A stretch of DNA of 64,000 bases. Source: Sphingomonas aerophila (GTDB lineage Bacteria > Pseudomonadota > Alphaproteobacteria > Sphingomonadales > Sphingomonadaceae). The DNA lies in NCBI RefSeq assembly GCF_014199305.1, contig NZ_JACIJK010000001.1, forward strand, positions 468,023 to 532,022. Direction: 5' to 3'. Below the pieces are notes generated by a model. That model was not told the origin of the DNA, ran no database searches, and saw nothing but the letters and a program-made list of their open reading frames with translations. The position numbers were made by a program, and so were the translations under genes. Positions 1 to 7,737 of the stretch are shown piece by piece. Within the stretch, counting starts at the first letter, position 1. Each line of letters opens with the position of its first letter.

Positions 1-171
1 GGCCTCGGCGTCCTTGCCACCCATGAACGCATAGGCGCCGCCGCCGCCGCCGAGCAGCAATACGCCGGCCGCGGCAGCGATGATCATCCGCTTGCGCTTG
101 TTCGGCTTGGCTTCGGCGGCATCTGCGGCCCCGCCAACCACGTCCGTGCTGACTTGCTTGTCTTTCGCCAC
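1..171 (-). CDS. fliL: Flagellar basal-body protein FliL, N-terminal part (cut by window edge)
   Basis: Only the first 57 codons lie in the window. FliL is a single-pass inner-membrane protein around the MS ring and stator that supports motor torque. The visible part has a short charged cytoplasmic segment, a KPNKRKR basic stretch at about residues 23-29, and a hydrophobic helix ending in five glycines and AYAF, which is the usual FliL layout. I chose the GTG start at 171 because an AGAGG-like ribosome site sits just before it. Divergent flgF lies 150 nt away and shares a control region. The periplasmic FliL domain cannot be checked, so a different single-pass protein is possible. Confidence 0.7.
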   Translation of the reverse strand, partial: MAKDKQVSTDVVGGAADAAEAKPNKRKRMIIAAAAGVLLLGGGGGAYAFMGGKDAEA

Positions 172-250
172 TGCGTCTTCGCCTCTTTCGCCACCTGCGC
201 TGCAGGCCGTTGATTTTGCTCCGGAGCGAACCCGCCCCGCGATTTCCATT

Positions 251-283
251 CTATTATAGAGGGGCGAGCGGGCAGTTTTTGCC
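251..283. promoter_or_regulatory. Shared fliL/flgF control region: -10-like element plus 13-bp inverted repeat
   Basis: On the minus strand a TCTATAATAG element (260 to 251) lies about 80 nt before fliL. An inverted repeat GGCAGTTTTTGCC (271-283) sits 12 nt upstream of it in that orientation. The same repeat type occurs twice before fliF. Relative to flgF the repeat falls 39 nt before the start codon. Promoter and operator roles are inferred from recurrence and position; FlbD is the natural candidate ligand. Confidence 0.5.
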
Positions 284-321
284 TAGTCGCAGCGAAAACG
301 AATTTTTCCAGAAGGCTCCGG

Positions 322-1065
322 ATGGACATCTCCTCCTATGTGCTGCTGAGCCACGAACAGGCGCTTCGGCGAAAGCTGGACGTGGCGGCCAACAACATGG
401 CGAACATGAGCACGGCTGGCTTCAAGCGCGAGCAGCCTGTTTTCCGCGAATTTGTTGAGCGGGCCGACAAGGCGATGGTGCCTGACGCCAAGCAGACCTC
501 GTTCGTGCTCGATTTCGGCCAGATCCACGACACGGCCGCCGGCAGCTTCGAAGCGACCGGCAACCCGCTCGACGTGATGATCGACGGACCGGGTTACTTG
601 GCCGTGGAAACGCCTGAGGGCGGCACGGCCTATACGCGCGCAGGCTATATGAAGGTGTCGGACAGCGGCGACCTGATAACAGCCGGCGGCCAGCGCCTTC
701 TGGGCGAGGGCGGCAAGCCCATCAACGTGCCTCCAGAGGAGCAGGCTGGATTGACCGTCATCGCTGACGGCACGGTGATGGGGCGAAGCGGTCCGCTGGG
801 TCGCATTGCGGTAACCGTGTTCGACGACGAACGCGGCGTGGATCCACGCGGTGATGGCCTTTTCGATGCGCAAAACGGTCGCGAGCTGGCGAGTTCGGAA
901 ACCAAGCTTCGCTCAGGCGGTATCGAGAGCTCCAACGTGCAACCGATCGTCGAGACTACTTCGATGGTTGAGATCCTGCGCGCTTATCAGACCAGCGTGC
1001 AAATGAACCAGAGCCTGTCCGACATGCGCAAGAACGCAATCGACCGGCTCGGCCGCTTCACCTGA
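322..1065 (+). CDS. flgF: Flagellar proximal rod protein FlgF
   Basis: FlgF is a structural protein of the proximal rod in the periplasmic basal body, exported by the flagellar type III system. At 247 residues the length fits the family. The N-terminal rod signature NNMANMSTAGFK (about residues 24-35) and the C-terminal heptad-like segment MVEILRAYQTSVQMNQ are the conserved ends that form the D0 coiled coil. It opens a four-gene run with flgG, flgA and flgH on the same strand, separated from flgG by 37 nt. The control region with a GGCA-N5-TGCC inverted repeat lies directly upstream. Confidence 0.95.
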   Translation: MDISSYVLLSHEQALRRKLDVAANNMANMSTAGFKREQPVFREFVERADKAMVPDAKQTSFVLDFGQIHDTAAGSFEATGNPLDVMIDGPGYLAVETPEGGTAYTRAGYMKVSDSGDLITAGGQRLLGEGGKPINVPPEEQAGLTVIADGTVMGRSGPLGRIAVTVFDDERGVDPRGDGLFDAQNGRELASSETKLRSGGIESSNVQPIVETTSMVEILRAYQTSVQMNQSLSDMRKNAIDRLGRFT

Positions 1066-1102
1066 TCCTCATAACTTCACCCATCCAATCGAAAGGTAAG
1101 CC

Positions 1103-1885
1103 ATGCGCTGTCTATCCACTGCCAGCACCGGCATGCTGGCCCAACAGACCAACGTCGACACCATCTCGCACAACATCGCGAACATGAACACGACCGGCTT
1201 CAAGCGCCAGCGGGCCGAGTTCCAGGACCTTCTTTATCAGAACGTGTCGCGGCCAGGTGCCTCGACCGGCCCTGACACAAAGGTGCCGACCGGCATCCAG
1301 ATCGGCCTGGGCGTTAAGACCGGCGGAATCTACCGCATCAACGAGCAAGGCGCTCTGCAGCAGACCGATAACCGCTACGACCTTGGCATCCAGGGCCGCG
1401 GCTATTTCCAGGTCACCATGCCGAGCGGCGAGACCGCTTACACCCGCGACGGTGCGTTTCAGCTGTCCGACCAGGGTGAGATCGTCACGCCAGACGGTTA
1501 TCCGGTCCAGCCCGGCATCACGGTCCCGCAGGACGCAGTGGACGTGTCCATCTCCAAGACCGGACAAGTGCAGATCAAGACCGCTGGCGCGCCCGAGATG
1601 CAGACGGTTGGCCAGCTTCAACTCGCAACCTTCGTGAACGAAGCCGGGCTGGAAGCGCAGGGCGGAAACCTGTTCCTGGAAACCGCGTCATCGGGCCAAG
1701 CGACCGTGGCCTCGCCGGGTGATCCTGGGCTGGGCACGCTGCAGCAGGGCTTTGTTGAAGCGTCGAACGTCAATCCGGTTGCCGAGATCACCGCGCTCAT
1801 CACTGCGCAGCGCGCTTATGAGATGAACAGCCGCGTCGTGAAAACGGCGGACGAGATGCTGTCCACAACGAGTCAGCTGCGTTGA
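1103..1885 (+). CDS. flgG: Flagellar distal rod protein FlgG
   Basis: FlgG builds the distal rod that crosses the P and L rings. The 260-residue protein carries the classic N-terminal motif HNIANMNTTGFKRQRAEF (from about residue 23), the LLYQ segment that follows, and the C-terminal AQRAYEMNSRVVKTADEML helix. A GAAAGG ribosome site precedes the ATG. Its TGA stop overlaps the TTG start of flgA, which suggests translational coupling. The family call is very secure; the closest alternative, FlgF, is already present upstream. Confidence 0.97.
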   Translation: MRCLSTASTGMLAQQTNVDTISHNIANMNTTGFKRQRAEFQDLLYQNVSRPGASTGPDTKVPTGIQIGLGVKTGGIYRINEQGALQQTDNRYDLGIQGRGYFQVTMPSGETAYTRDGAFQLSDQGEIVTPDGYPVQPGITVPQDAVDVSISKTGQVQIKTAGAPEMQTVGQLQLATFVNEAGLEAQGGNLFLETASSGQATVASPGDPGLGTLQQGFVEASNVNPVAEITALITAQRAYEMNSRVVKTADEMLSTTSQLR

Positions 1886-2340
1886 GCCGTTTCGCCGTCA
1901 TTGCGGCGCTGGCGGTCGGACTGGCGCCTGTGCCAGCTGTCGCACAGGCGCGCGCTGCCGTTGTGGAAGTCCCCGTGCTGGCCCGCGCCGTACCTCGCGG
2001 AGAGGTGCTGGGGCGGGATGACTTCACCGACGAAGAGCGTTCGGCGGCGCAGGCCCGCAATGCTCTCGCCGTTGCCGACGCGATTGGGCGGGAGGCAGCG
2101 CGCACGTTGCCGGCAGGCACGGTGTTGCGGCCGACCGACGTGGTCGCCCCCCGGCTGGTCCGGCGCGGGGAGCCCGTTTCCATCACCATCCGTTCGGGCG
2201 GACTGTCGATTGCCACACAGGGACGCGCGCTGGCGAGTGCCGGCGCCGGGGACCATGTCCGCGTGGTCACCACCTCCACCAATCGCACCCTCGACGGTGT
2301 CGTTGACGGGCCGGACGCCGTGCGCGTCGTCGCGCCTTGA
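1882..2340 (+). CDS. flgA: P-ring assembly chaperone FlgA
   Basis: FlgA is a periplasmic chaperone for assembling FlgI into the P ring. The 152-residue product starts with a Sec signal peptide (hydrophobic segment ending PAVAQA near residue 22), followed by a SAF-type domain with VLARAVPRGEVLGRDDF and a C-terminal GDHVRVVTTSTNRTLDGVV segment typical of FlgA. It is shorter than the enterobacterial protein, lacking most of the N-terminal domain, as in many alphaproteobacteria. The TTG start overlaps the flgG stop by 4 nt. FlgH follows 23 nt downstream, so ring-building proteins are made together. Confidence 0.9.
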   Translation: MSRFAVIAALAVGLAPVPAVAQARAAVVEVPVLARAVPRGEVLGRDDFTDEERSAAQARNALAVADAIGREAARTLPAGTVLRPTDVVAPRLVRRGEPVSITIRSGGLSIATQGRALASAGAGDHVRVVTTSTNRTLDGVVDGPDAVRVVAP

Positions 2341-2363
2341 CCGTTCAGCGGAGTAGTTATCCC

Positions 2364-3116
2364 ATGAAGAAGATCGTTGCCCTGGCGCTTGTCACTGCGT
2401 CGGCCGCCACTTTGTCCGGTTGCGGTGCGGTGGGGCGCCTTAAGGCAGTGGGCAAGGCACCGCCGCTGACGGAGGTCGGTCAGGTCGAGGCGCCCTTTCT
2501 GGAACGTTCGCTTGGCGAGTCCGGCTCTGCCCAGCGGCGGGAGACGGCTACTCCTGCGGGAGTGGTGCAGGCACCCAGCGCATCGCTGTTCCGGGCGGGC
2601 GCCGGGTCGTTCCTGAGCGACCAGCGCGCGTCCCGCGTCGGCGACATTTTGACGATCCGTATCAACGTCGCCGACCGGGCGGAGGTTGGCAACAGCAGCT
2701 CTCGCACGCGAACGGGGTCTGAGAATGCCAGTGTCGCGTCGCTGCTGGGGCTGGAAAAGCTCCTGCCGGGTAATGGCGCCAACCTTGCCAACACCAGTTC
2801 CGATTCCAAGAGCAGCGGCGGCGGCAACATCAGCCGAAGCGAAACGATCAACATGACCATGTCGGCGATCGTCACGAACGTTTTGCCGAACGGTAATCTT
2901 GTGATCCGCGGGCGGCAGGAGGTTCGGGTGAACTTTGAGCTGCGGGAGCTGATCGTGACGGGCGTCGTTCGTCCGCAGGACATCGCGCGAAACAACTCGA
3001 TTCTTCACAGCCAGATTGCGGAAGCGCGGATCAGCTATGGTGGGAGAGGGCAGCTTAGCAGCGCGCAGCAGGCACGCTGGGGGCAGCAGATCTACGACGC
3101 GCTGTTTCCGTTCTGA
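2364..3116 (+). CDS. flgH: L-ring lipoprotein FlgH
   Basis: FlgH forms the outer-membrane L ring, the bushing around the rod. The 250-residue product has a lipoprotein signal peptide with lipobox LSGC and the modified cysteine at residue 20. The middle holds the conserved FlgH stretch RVGDILTIRINVADRAEV, and the end holds VVRPQDIARNNSILHSQIAEARISY. I placed the start at the ATG giving MKKIVALAL, because upstream codons would bury the signal peptide. It is the last gene of the flgF-G-A-H run and is followed 30 nt later by a strong stem-loop. Confidence 0.97.
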   Translation: MKKIVALALVTASAATLSGCGAVGRLKAVGKAPPLTEVGQVEAPFLERSLGESGSAQRRETATPAGVVQAPSASLFRAGAGSFLSDQRASRVGDILTIRINVADRAEVGNSSSRTRTGSENASVASLLGLEKLLPGNGANLANTSSDSKSSGGGNISRSETINMTMSAIVTNVLPNGNLVIRGRQEVRVNFELRELIVTGVVRPQDIARNNSILHSQIAEARISYGGRGQLSSAQQARWGQQIYDALFPF

Positions 3117-3145
3117 GGCCCACCCCAGGCCAGTCATATGCCATG

Positions 3146-3177
3146 TCGGGCGCCGCGGGACACCCCGCGGCGCCCGA
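3146..3177 (+). terminator. Terminator-like stem-loop after flgH
   Basis: A perfect 14-bp GC-rich stem (3146-3159 with 3164-3177) encloses the 4-nt loop ACAC. It is followed by a short pyrimidine stretch ending in TTT rather than a long T run. It separates the flgFGAH run from the flagellin gene. Confidence 0.75.
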
Positions 3178-3201
3178 TCTCGTTTGGCAGGTCGGAAAGG
3201 C

Positions 3202-3227
3202 TTAATCGTAGTTAACTGCCTGTTAAC
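3202..3227 (+). promoter_or_regulatory. CtrA-type box upstream of flagellin
   Basis: Positions 3212-3227 read TTAACTGCCTGTTAAC, an exact TTAA-N7-TTAAC, the consensus recognised by the alphaproteobacterial response regulator CtrA. A further TTAA at 3202 lies 6 nt before it, making a tandem arrangement. The box is about 140 nt before the flagellin start codon, between the flgH terminator and a long leader. The match is seen directly; control by CtrA is inferred. Confidence 0.65.
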
Positions 3228-3309
3228 TAACAAAAAAAGTGCGCAATACGCTCACCCGGTCGATTTTCTTCCCATGATGTAATCACAGGCCGCAGGGGCG
3301 GCCGGTCGA

Positions 3310-3327
3310 GGGCCAGCGATCTGGCCC
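3310..3327 (+). promoter_or_regulatory. Stem-loop in the flagellin mRNA leader
   Basis: GGGCCAG and CTGGCCC pair as a 7-bp stem around a CGAT loop, 40 nt before the flagellin ATG. It lies inside the probable 5' leader and does not cover the AGAAGGAAAT ribosome site. Flagellin leaders in alphaproteobacteria can be targets of post-transcriptional control such as FlbT, so a regulatory role is possible but unproven. Confidence 0.4.
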
Positions 3328-3367
3328 ATGACCGCAGAAGCGGTTTACAATCCAGAAGGAAATTACC

Positions 3368-4222
3368 ATGGCAATGTCAGTCAACACCAACGTCGGCGCG
3401 ATGGCAGCTCTCCAGAGCCTGAACAGCACGACCAAGGGTCTGGCCCAGGTTCAGAGCCGCATCAACACCGGCCTGAACGTAAGCTCGACCAAGGATGACT
3501 CGGCCAAGTACACTGTTGCGCAGAAGCTGCGTGGCGACATGGGTGAACTGTCGGCGGTGAGCTCGTCGCTCAACCGTGCGAAGAGCACCACCGATGTGGC
3601 CGTTGCTGGTGCCGAGCAGGTTTCCGACCTGCTCAACCAGATGCAGTCCAAGGCGAAGGAAGCGTCGGACACCGGCATCGACAGCAACAGCCGGGCGGCG
3701 ATCACGAAGGACCTGAATGCTCTCAAGCAGCAGGTCGAGACGGTCATCGAGTCCTCCAGCTTCAACGGCACCAACCTGCTGAAGGGCGACACCACCGACT
3801 CCGGCAAGGTTTCCGCGCTGCAGTCGCTGTCGTCGACCGGAGCTTCGGGCACCCTGACGGTTGCCAACCAGGACTACACCGCGAAGGCGGCGACCGGTTT
3901 TGGTAAGGCAGTTGGCGCAGACATCACCCTGGCTAGCGGTGCAGAAGCCGACACCCTGATGGGAACGCTGAAGACCTTTGCCGGGGAAGTCCGGTCGAGC
4001 CTCAGCGATCTGGGTTCTGCGTCGCGCAAGATCGACGGTCAGCTGAGCTTCAACAGCAAGCTGAGCGACGTGATCGAGGCTGGTATCGGCAACATGGTCG
4101 ACGCCGACCTCGCCAAGGAGTCGGCGAAGCTGCAGGCTCTGCAGGTCAAGCAGCAGCTTGGTGTGCAGGCTCTGTCGATCGCCAACCAGGCGCCTCAGTC
4201 GATCACTTCGCTCTTCCGTTAA
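3368..4222 (+). CDS. Flagellin
   Basis: This encodes the filament subunit. The 284 residues fit the short alphaproteobacterial flagellins, with conserved N-terminal D0/D1 (SVNTNVGAMAALQSLNSTTKG, then INTGLNVSSTKDDSAKY) and C-terminal D1/D0 ending SITSLFR. The central variable region (about residues 135-185) is very short, so the surface domains D2/D3 are essentially absent. There are no cysteines, as usual for flagellin. A strong AGAAGGA ribosome site precedes the start; a second in-frame ATG lies two codons later. It is transcribed alone: a CtrA-type box and long leader upstream, a perfect terminator downstream. No flaF or flbT lies next to it. Codon choice is strongly biased to C-ending codons, consistent with high expression. 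Confidence 0.96.
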   Translation: MAMSVNTNVGAMAALQSLNSTTKGLAQVQSRINTGLNVSSTKDDSAKYTVAQKLRGDMGELSAVSSSLNRAKSTTDVAVAGAEQVSDLLNQMQSKAKEASDTGIDSNSRAAITKDLNALKQQVETVIESSSFNGTNLLKGDTTDSGKVSALQSLSSTGASGTLTVANQDYTAKAATGFGKAVGADITLASGAEADTLMGTLKTFAGEVRSSLSDLGSASRKIDGQLSFNSKLSDVIEAGIGNMVDADLAKESAKLQALQVKQQLGVQALSIANQAPQSITSLFR

Positions 4223-4271
4223 GGGCATGCGGGCCCCGCCCGCATCCCCAACCCGGGTGGGGTCGCACTTG

Positions 4272-4304
4272 GAAGCCGGAACGGGAAACCGTTCCGGCTT
4301 CTTT
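4272..4304 (+). terminator. Rho-independent terminator of flagellin
   Basis: A perfect 13-bp stem (4272-4284 with 4289-4301) with a GAAA tetraloop is followed by TTT, 50 nt after the flagellin stop codon. Confidence 0.9.
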
Positions 4305-4391
4305 GCGTACGGCTGGATCGTCAGTCCAGGCGATGGTGAAGCCTTTCTTACCTTTTCCTTGTCCGGGCAGGCCTTGGGCACTGCGCACCTC

Positions 4392-4398
4392 CTATAAT
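4392..4398 (+). promoter_or_regulatory. CTATAAT -10-like element before the orphan flagellar-region ORF
   Basis: CTATAAT lies only 18 nt before the TTG start of the next ORF, so transcription would begin roughly at the AAAGAGGAGG ribosome site and give a very short leader. The same heptamer occurs before fliL, fliG and fliK. No clear -35 hexamer is visible. Confidence 0.45.
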
Positions 4399-4415
4399 GA
4401 AACAAAGAGGAGGCG

Positions 4416-4874
4416 TTGTTGTTCGCAAGGGTCAGGGAGATCACCGATTCACTGGGCGGTCGCCTAAGAATTGCCATCGAGTCTCAGCCGCAGGGTGGGA
4501 GGGTCGTGCTGGAACGACCCAACCTTCGCGGTAGCGCGCGCGCGGTGCTCGACGTTTATGGCGTGGAGCTGTTGTGGGGGTACATCATGGCTGCCCGCGT
4601 CGCCGGCGACCAGGACCTGCCCGATGAATGTACCGATGGCGAATGCACCACCCGCATCCGGCTCGCACGCGCTCCACGGCCAGCGATCGCCTTGATCCAG
4701 GCCGGGCTGGAACGCCCATTCCAAGTACCAGCGACCTTCTGGGACAGGCTTTACGCTGAGCTCTGCCTGGTGCTGGCGCACGTCCGTGCGCTAGACCGTC
4801 AGGCTAGCAACCAGGGGACGCCATGTGTGGGGCGCGGCGAGCTGCTGCCCTCAAGCCGGCAAACGACGGTTTAG
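4416..4874 (+). CDS. Hypothetical protein in the flagellar cluster
   Basis: I do not recognise this 152-residue protein. The sequence looks genuinely coding: an excellent AAAGAGGAGG ribosome site lies just before tandem TTG codons, a CTATAAT promoter-like element is in place, and the composition is balanced. No signal peptide or clear membrane segment is visible. A DECTDGECTT segment near residue 70 contains two cysteines. The first ~125 residues (to ALDRQASN) look folded; the tail is low-complexity. It stands alone between flagellin and a gene-poor stretch. The location and promoter motif suggest a flagellum-related or motility-regulating role, but nothing in the sequence shows a mechanism. 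Confidence 0.6.
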   Translation: MLFARVREITDSLGGRLRIAIESQPQGGRVVLERPNLRGSARAVLDVYGVELLWGYIMAARVAGDQDLPDECTDGECTTRIRLARAPRPAIALIQAGLERPFQVPATFWDRLYAELCLVLAHVRALDRQASNQGTPCVGRGELLPSSRQTTV

Positions 4875-5807
4875 AACGTCGAGGTTCAGGCTTCCTAAGG
4901 CCTGAACCCGCGACAGCGTCAGGCTTTACCGGTTCAGCGACAACACAAGGGTGCTTGGTTGGGCTGCAGCAGGATGACTCAAGAGCGTCGGCTGGGCAGA
5001 GGGCAGCGCGTCGCAAATCAATTCACGAAACGTCGGCGTCGCGGCGAACTTCGGCAGCACTATACGGTACCCGTGATACACCGGGCTGTTCGATCCAAGA
5101 TGTCATGGGCCTGCCGACGGCAAATCCCAGCTGCAGCCCACGTCCGCTGTTGCTCATCTCGCGACAGGATCACTCACCAGGGATAGGGTGGCTTGTATCC
5201 AGGCTCAGACGACATCGCCAACGCCAAGCCCGCAGGTTCCCTGCTTGCCCTCGTTCCTTTGTTGATACGGCTTGGCGGGTGCAAGCGCTGGACCCAGAAC
5301 CGTCATGGATCATGCGACTTTTGCAGGCGCGTAGCTCATCCTCGAATTGCGAGTGATGTAACGCGGGCGGCCGAGCGTCTGACCAGCGGTATATGCTCGA
5401 AATTTTATCTGGCAGATGCGGAAACGGCGCCGTGGCTCGGCATGCGTGGGCGCAGGCCGAGGGCGGCGAACGGGCGCCGGCGAGAGCAAGTAACATGGCT
5501 ATCGCGAAGCGACTGCTCGCAGGCGCCTCACTGCCAACTGGCCCAGGCCGCCTCTCGCCAGGGACATCGAGCCCGGCATTGGCGAAGGCTTATCTCTGCT
5601 AAGCTTGTCAGAAGCGACAATCGGCTGCCGAGGGTCGCTTCTGCGACACCATCGTCGGGCTCCCCGGCGGCTGGCGGCGCTTTGCCGCCACAATCGCCGC
5701 CGTGGGTCTCTGCTTTTTTGTCTCGCGGCCTCGATCATCTTTCCGCGCGCGCCGGCTGTTGCGAACAACGCTGCAACCCGAGGCCGACGATAAGAGCGCG
5801 GCTAAGG
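4875..5807. other. Gene-poor stretch inside the flagellar cluster
   Basis: Apart from the stem-loop at 4883-4908, I see no supportable gene. The open frames here lack ribosome sites and have arginine/serine-rich, low-information translations. Base composition looks somewhat less GC-rich than the flanking genes, which suggests decayed or inserted DNA. No tRNA, transposase or repeat was recognised. Confidence 0.5.
4883..4908 (+). terminator. Stem-loop after the orphan ORF
   Basis: GGTTCAGGC (4883-4891) pairs with GCCTGAACC (4900-4908) around an 8-nt loop, starting 8 nt after the stop codon. No T tract follows, so a terminator role is tentative. Confidence 0.4.
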
Positions 5808-6227
5808 TCAAAGTCGCGTGTTGAGCGCGATCGGCGTAGCTTGAGCAGTCTGAGACATGCCACCGTCCGCACCGTAGGTAGCTCTCGTCGTGCCCGTAAG
5901 GCGCTGCACTTCAGCGGCCACCGCGCTGATCATCTCGGCGGATAGCGCAATTTGACGGCTGATCACGTCGGCGTTGACGGAGGCTGTATCAAGCAAGGCG
6001 GCGATTGCTGCACATAGCCGCTGGCGTAGTTCGGGCTCCAGTTCGCGCAGCCAGTCGGGGTTCTCCCGGTTGCGGCGGGCCATCTCCTGGTCCAGCAAAC
6101 CCACCAGGCGCACCTTCGCGGCAGAACATTCTTCAATGTCGCGATGAAGGCCGGGCTTGGTCAGACGATCGCTCTCCTCCTCCATCAACGCGGTGAGGGA
6201 AAGAACGGTGTCGAGGATGTCAGTCAT
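5808..6227 (-). CDS. flgN: Flagellar export chaperone FlgN-like protein
   Basis: This 139-residue, mostly helical, soluble protein fits FlgN, the export chaperone of hook-filament junction proteins FlgK and FlgL. The family is weakly conserved in sequence. What is seen is an N-terminal amphipathic helix (LDTVLSLTALMEEESDRL), a central segment with KVRLVGLLDQEM, and a long helical C-terminal half with a disordered tail. The start ATG overlaps the flgJ stop by 4 nt, putting it last in a flgI-flgJ-flgN operon. The call rests as much on this context as on sequence. FlgK and FlgL themselves are not in the window. Confidence 0.7.
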   Translation of the reverse strand: MTDILDTVLSLTALMEEESDRLTKPGLHRDIEECSAAKVRLVGLLDQEMARRNRENPDWLRELEPELRQRLCAAIAALLDTASVNADVISRQIALSAEMISAVAAEVQRLTGTTRATYGADGGMSQTAQATPIALNTRL

Positions 6228-6547
6228 GCCTGCCCTCCTTGCAGCTTGATTATCTGGTTGAGCACCATGGGAGCGAGGCCGATCCCGCCGCGCTGGCTGA
6301 TCGCCGTTCCAAGCTTCTCGGCGAGCACCCCGCGGAACATCTCCTCGCCATGGCCGCCGGAGAACTCGCCGTCCGGCGTGGCGGTTTCCATCATCATCTG
6401 CGTCATCTGCCCAACAAACACGGCTTCGAACTCGCGCGCTGTCTTGGTCGCCGCGGCCGTGCCCTTGTTGGCGGTTGCGGCATTGACCGAGGGAAGGCGC
6501 GGGCCGGTCGGCAGCGCGGGCGAAGGGGTGGCGATCTCGCGTATCAT
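6224..6547 (-). CDS. flgJ: Rod-binding protein FlgJ, short single-domain form
   Basis: FlgJ caps the growing rod in the periplasm. The 107-residue product has the signature AREFEAVFVGQMTQMMMETA followed by HGEEMFRGVLAEKLGTAISQRGGIGLA, which defines the rod-binding domain. The C-terminal peptidoglycan hydrolase domain of enterobacterial FlgJ is absent, as in other alphaproteobacteria, so a separate lytic enzyme must open the cell wall. It overlaps flgI upstream and flgN downstream by 4 nt each, a clear translationally coupled operon. Confidence 0.92.
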   Translation of the reverse strand: MIREIATPSPALPTGPRLPSVNAATANKGTAAATKTAREFEAVFVGQMTQMMMETATPDGEFSGGHGEEMFRGVLAEKLGTAISQRGGIGLAPMVLNQIIKLQGGQA

Positions 6548-7653
6548 TGTACCTCGATGTCGGCCTGAAGGGCGCCGGCCGTCTTGATTGCCTGGAGAAT
6601 GGTGATGAGGTCGCGTGGGCTGACACCCAGGGCGTTGAGGCCGCTGATCAGCGAGCGGAGCGACGCGCCCGTGCCAACCATCGCCAGAGAGGCACCGCCG
6701 CCGTCGTCCACCGAAACCTGGGTGCGAGGCACCACCGTGGTCTGCCCCTGCGACAGGGGTGCGGGCTGTGACACTTGCGGCGCTTCAGTCACGCTGATGG
6801 TCAGACCGCCCTGTGCGATCGCGACCGGGCTGATCCGCACGTCGGCGCCCATTACCACAGTGCCGGACGCCTCGTTGATGACAATGCGCGCCGGTTGGTC
6901 GACCTCGACCGCGAAGTTCTCGACCTGCGCGAAAAGGTCCACCACGCCACCGGTGACGCCACCAACCGGGGCGATCTGCACCGTTGCAGGGTCGAGCACC
7001 TGCGCCGCACCGGGAAAGCGGTTGTTGATCGCGGCGGCGACCCGACCGGCAGTGGTAAAGTCGGGGTTTTTCAGGGCCAGCTTTAAACTGGTGGAGGACC
7101 GCAGTGCGAAGGGTACTTCGCGCTCGACAATCGCGCCGCCGGCAATGCGGGCCGAGGTGGAAACGCCCCGGCTGACGCTTGCCGCGGCGCCTTGTGCGCG
7201 GAAGCCGGAAACAGCGACCGGCCCTTGCGCAACGGCGTAGATTTCCCCGTCCAGCGCGCGCAATGATGAGATCACCAGCGTGCCACCCTGAAGGCTGGTC
7301 GCGTCGCCAATCGCGGAAACCTGCACGTCGATACGGGATCCGGCACGCGCGAACGGCGGCATCGTCGCCGTGACGGACACGGCAGCGACGTTTTGCGTCC
7401 GCATCTGCGAGCCACGGACGTTGACGCCCATTCGCTCCAGCATCGCTTGCAGCGATTCCTCGGTGAACGGGGCATTGCGGATGCGGTCGCCCGTGCCCGG
7501 AAGGCCGACCACCAAGCCATAGCCGACAAGCTGGTTCGGGCGGACGTTCTCGACGTCGACGATGTCTTTGATGCGGTTACCGGCACTTGCGGGGCTGGCC
7601 CCCCATAGTGCCGAAAACGCCATCAACGCGATCCAAAGAAGTCGAACATGCAT
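6544..7653 (-). CDS. flgI: P-ring protein FlgI
   Basis: FlgI forms the periplasmic P ring around the rod. The 369-residue product has a Sec signal peptide (LLWIALMAFSALWGASPASA), then the highly conserved GNRIKDIVDVENVRPNQLVGYGLVVGL and later ITILQAIKTAGALQADIEV. I placed the start at 7653 (MHVRLLW); the open frame continues upstream but would add 40 residues before the signal peptide. First gene of flgI-flgJ-flgN. A CTTATAGAG/CTCTATAAG element lies 40 nt upstream in the divergent region shared with fliX. Confidence 0.97.
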   Translation of the reverse strand: MHVRLLWIALMAFSALWGASPASAGNRIKDIVDVENVRPNQLVGYGLVVGLPGTGDRIRNAPFTEESLQAMLERMGVNVRGSQMRTQNVAAVSVTATMPPFARAGSRIDVQVSAIGDATSLQGGTLVISSLRALDGEIYAVAQGPVAVSGFRAQGAAASVSRGVSTSARIAGGAIVEREVPFALRSSTSLKLALKNPDFTTAGRVAAAINNRFPGAAQVLDPATVQIAPVGGVTGGVVDLFAQVENFAVEVDQPARIVINEASGTVVMGADVRISPVAIAQGGLTISVTEAPQVSQPAPLSQGQTTVVPRTQVSVDDGGGASLAMVGTGASLRSLISGLNALGVSPRDLITILQAIKTAGALQADIEVQ

Positions 7654-7690
7654 ATTCGCGCGGGCTTTCGTGGAAAATTGCCTTGCTTCT

Positions 7691-7699
7691 CTTATAGAG
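7691..7699. promoter_or_regulatory. Divergent flgI/fliX promoter element
   Basis: CTTATAGAG reads as CTCTATAAG on the minus strand, about 40 nt from both the flgI and fliX starts. On the plus strand it is preceded nine bases earlier by TTGCC, part of the half-site AAATTGCC. It belongs to the recurring TATAAT-like elements of this flagellar cluster. Confidence 0.4.
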
Positions 7700-7737
7700 T
7701 GATTAGGGCCCCCGGCCGGGCGGGTTGAGGAGATAAA

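Noticed and set aside
271..300. Sigma-54 -24/-12 site near fliL/flgF
   Set aside because: GG and GC are spaced by 8 nt rather than 10, and the sequence is better explained as a palindrome.
1800..3233. 477-residue minus-strand frame under flgG-flgA-flgH
   Set aside because: Antisense to three clear genes; arginine-rich translation and no ribosome site.
3230..3265. Sigma-28 promoter for flagellin (AAAGTGC ... GTCGATT)
   Set aside because: Weak hexamers and a 16-nt spacer instead of about 11 nt.
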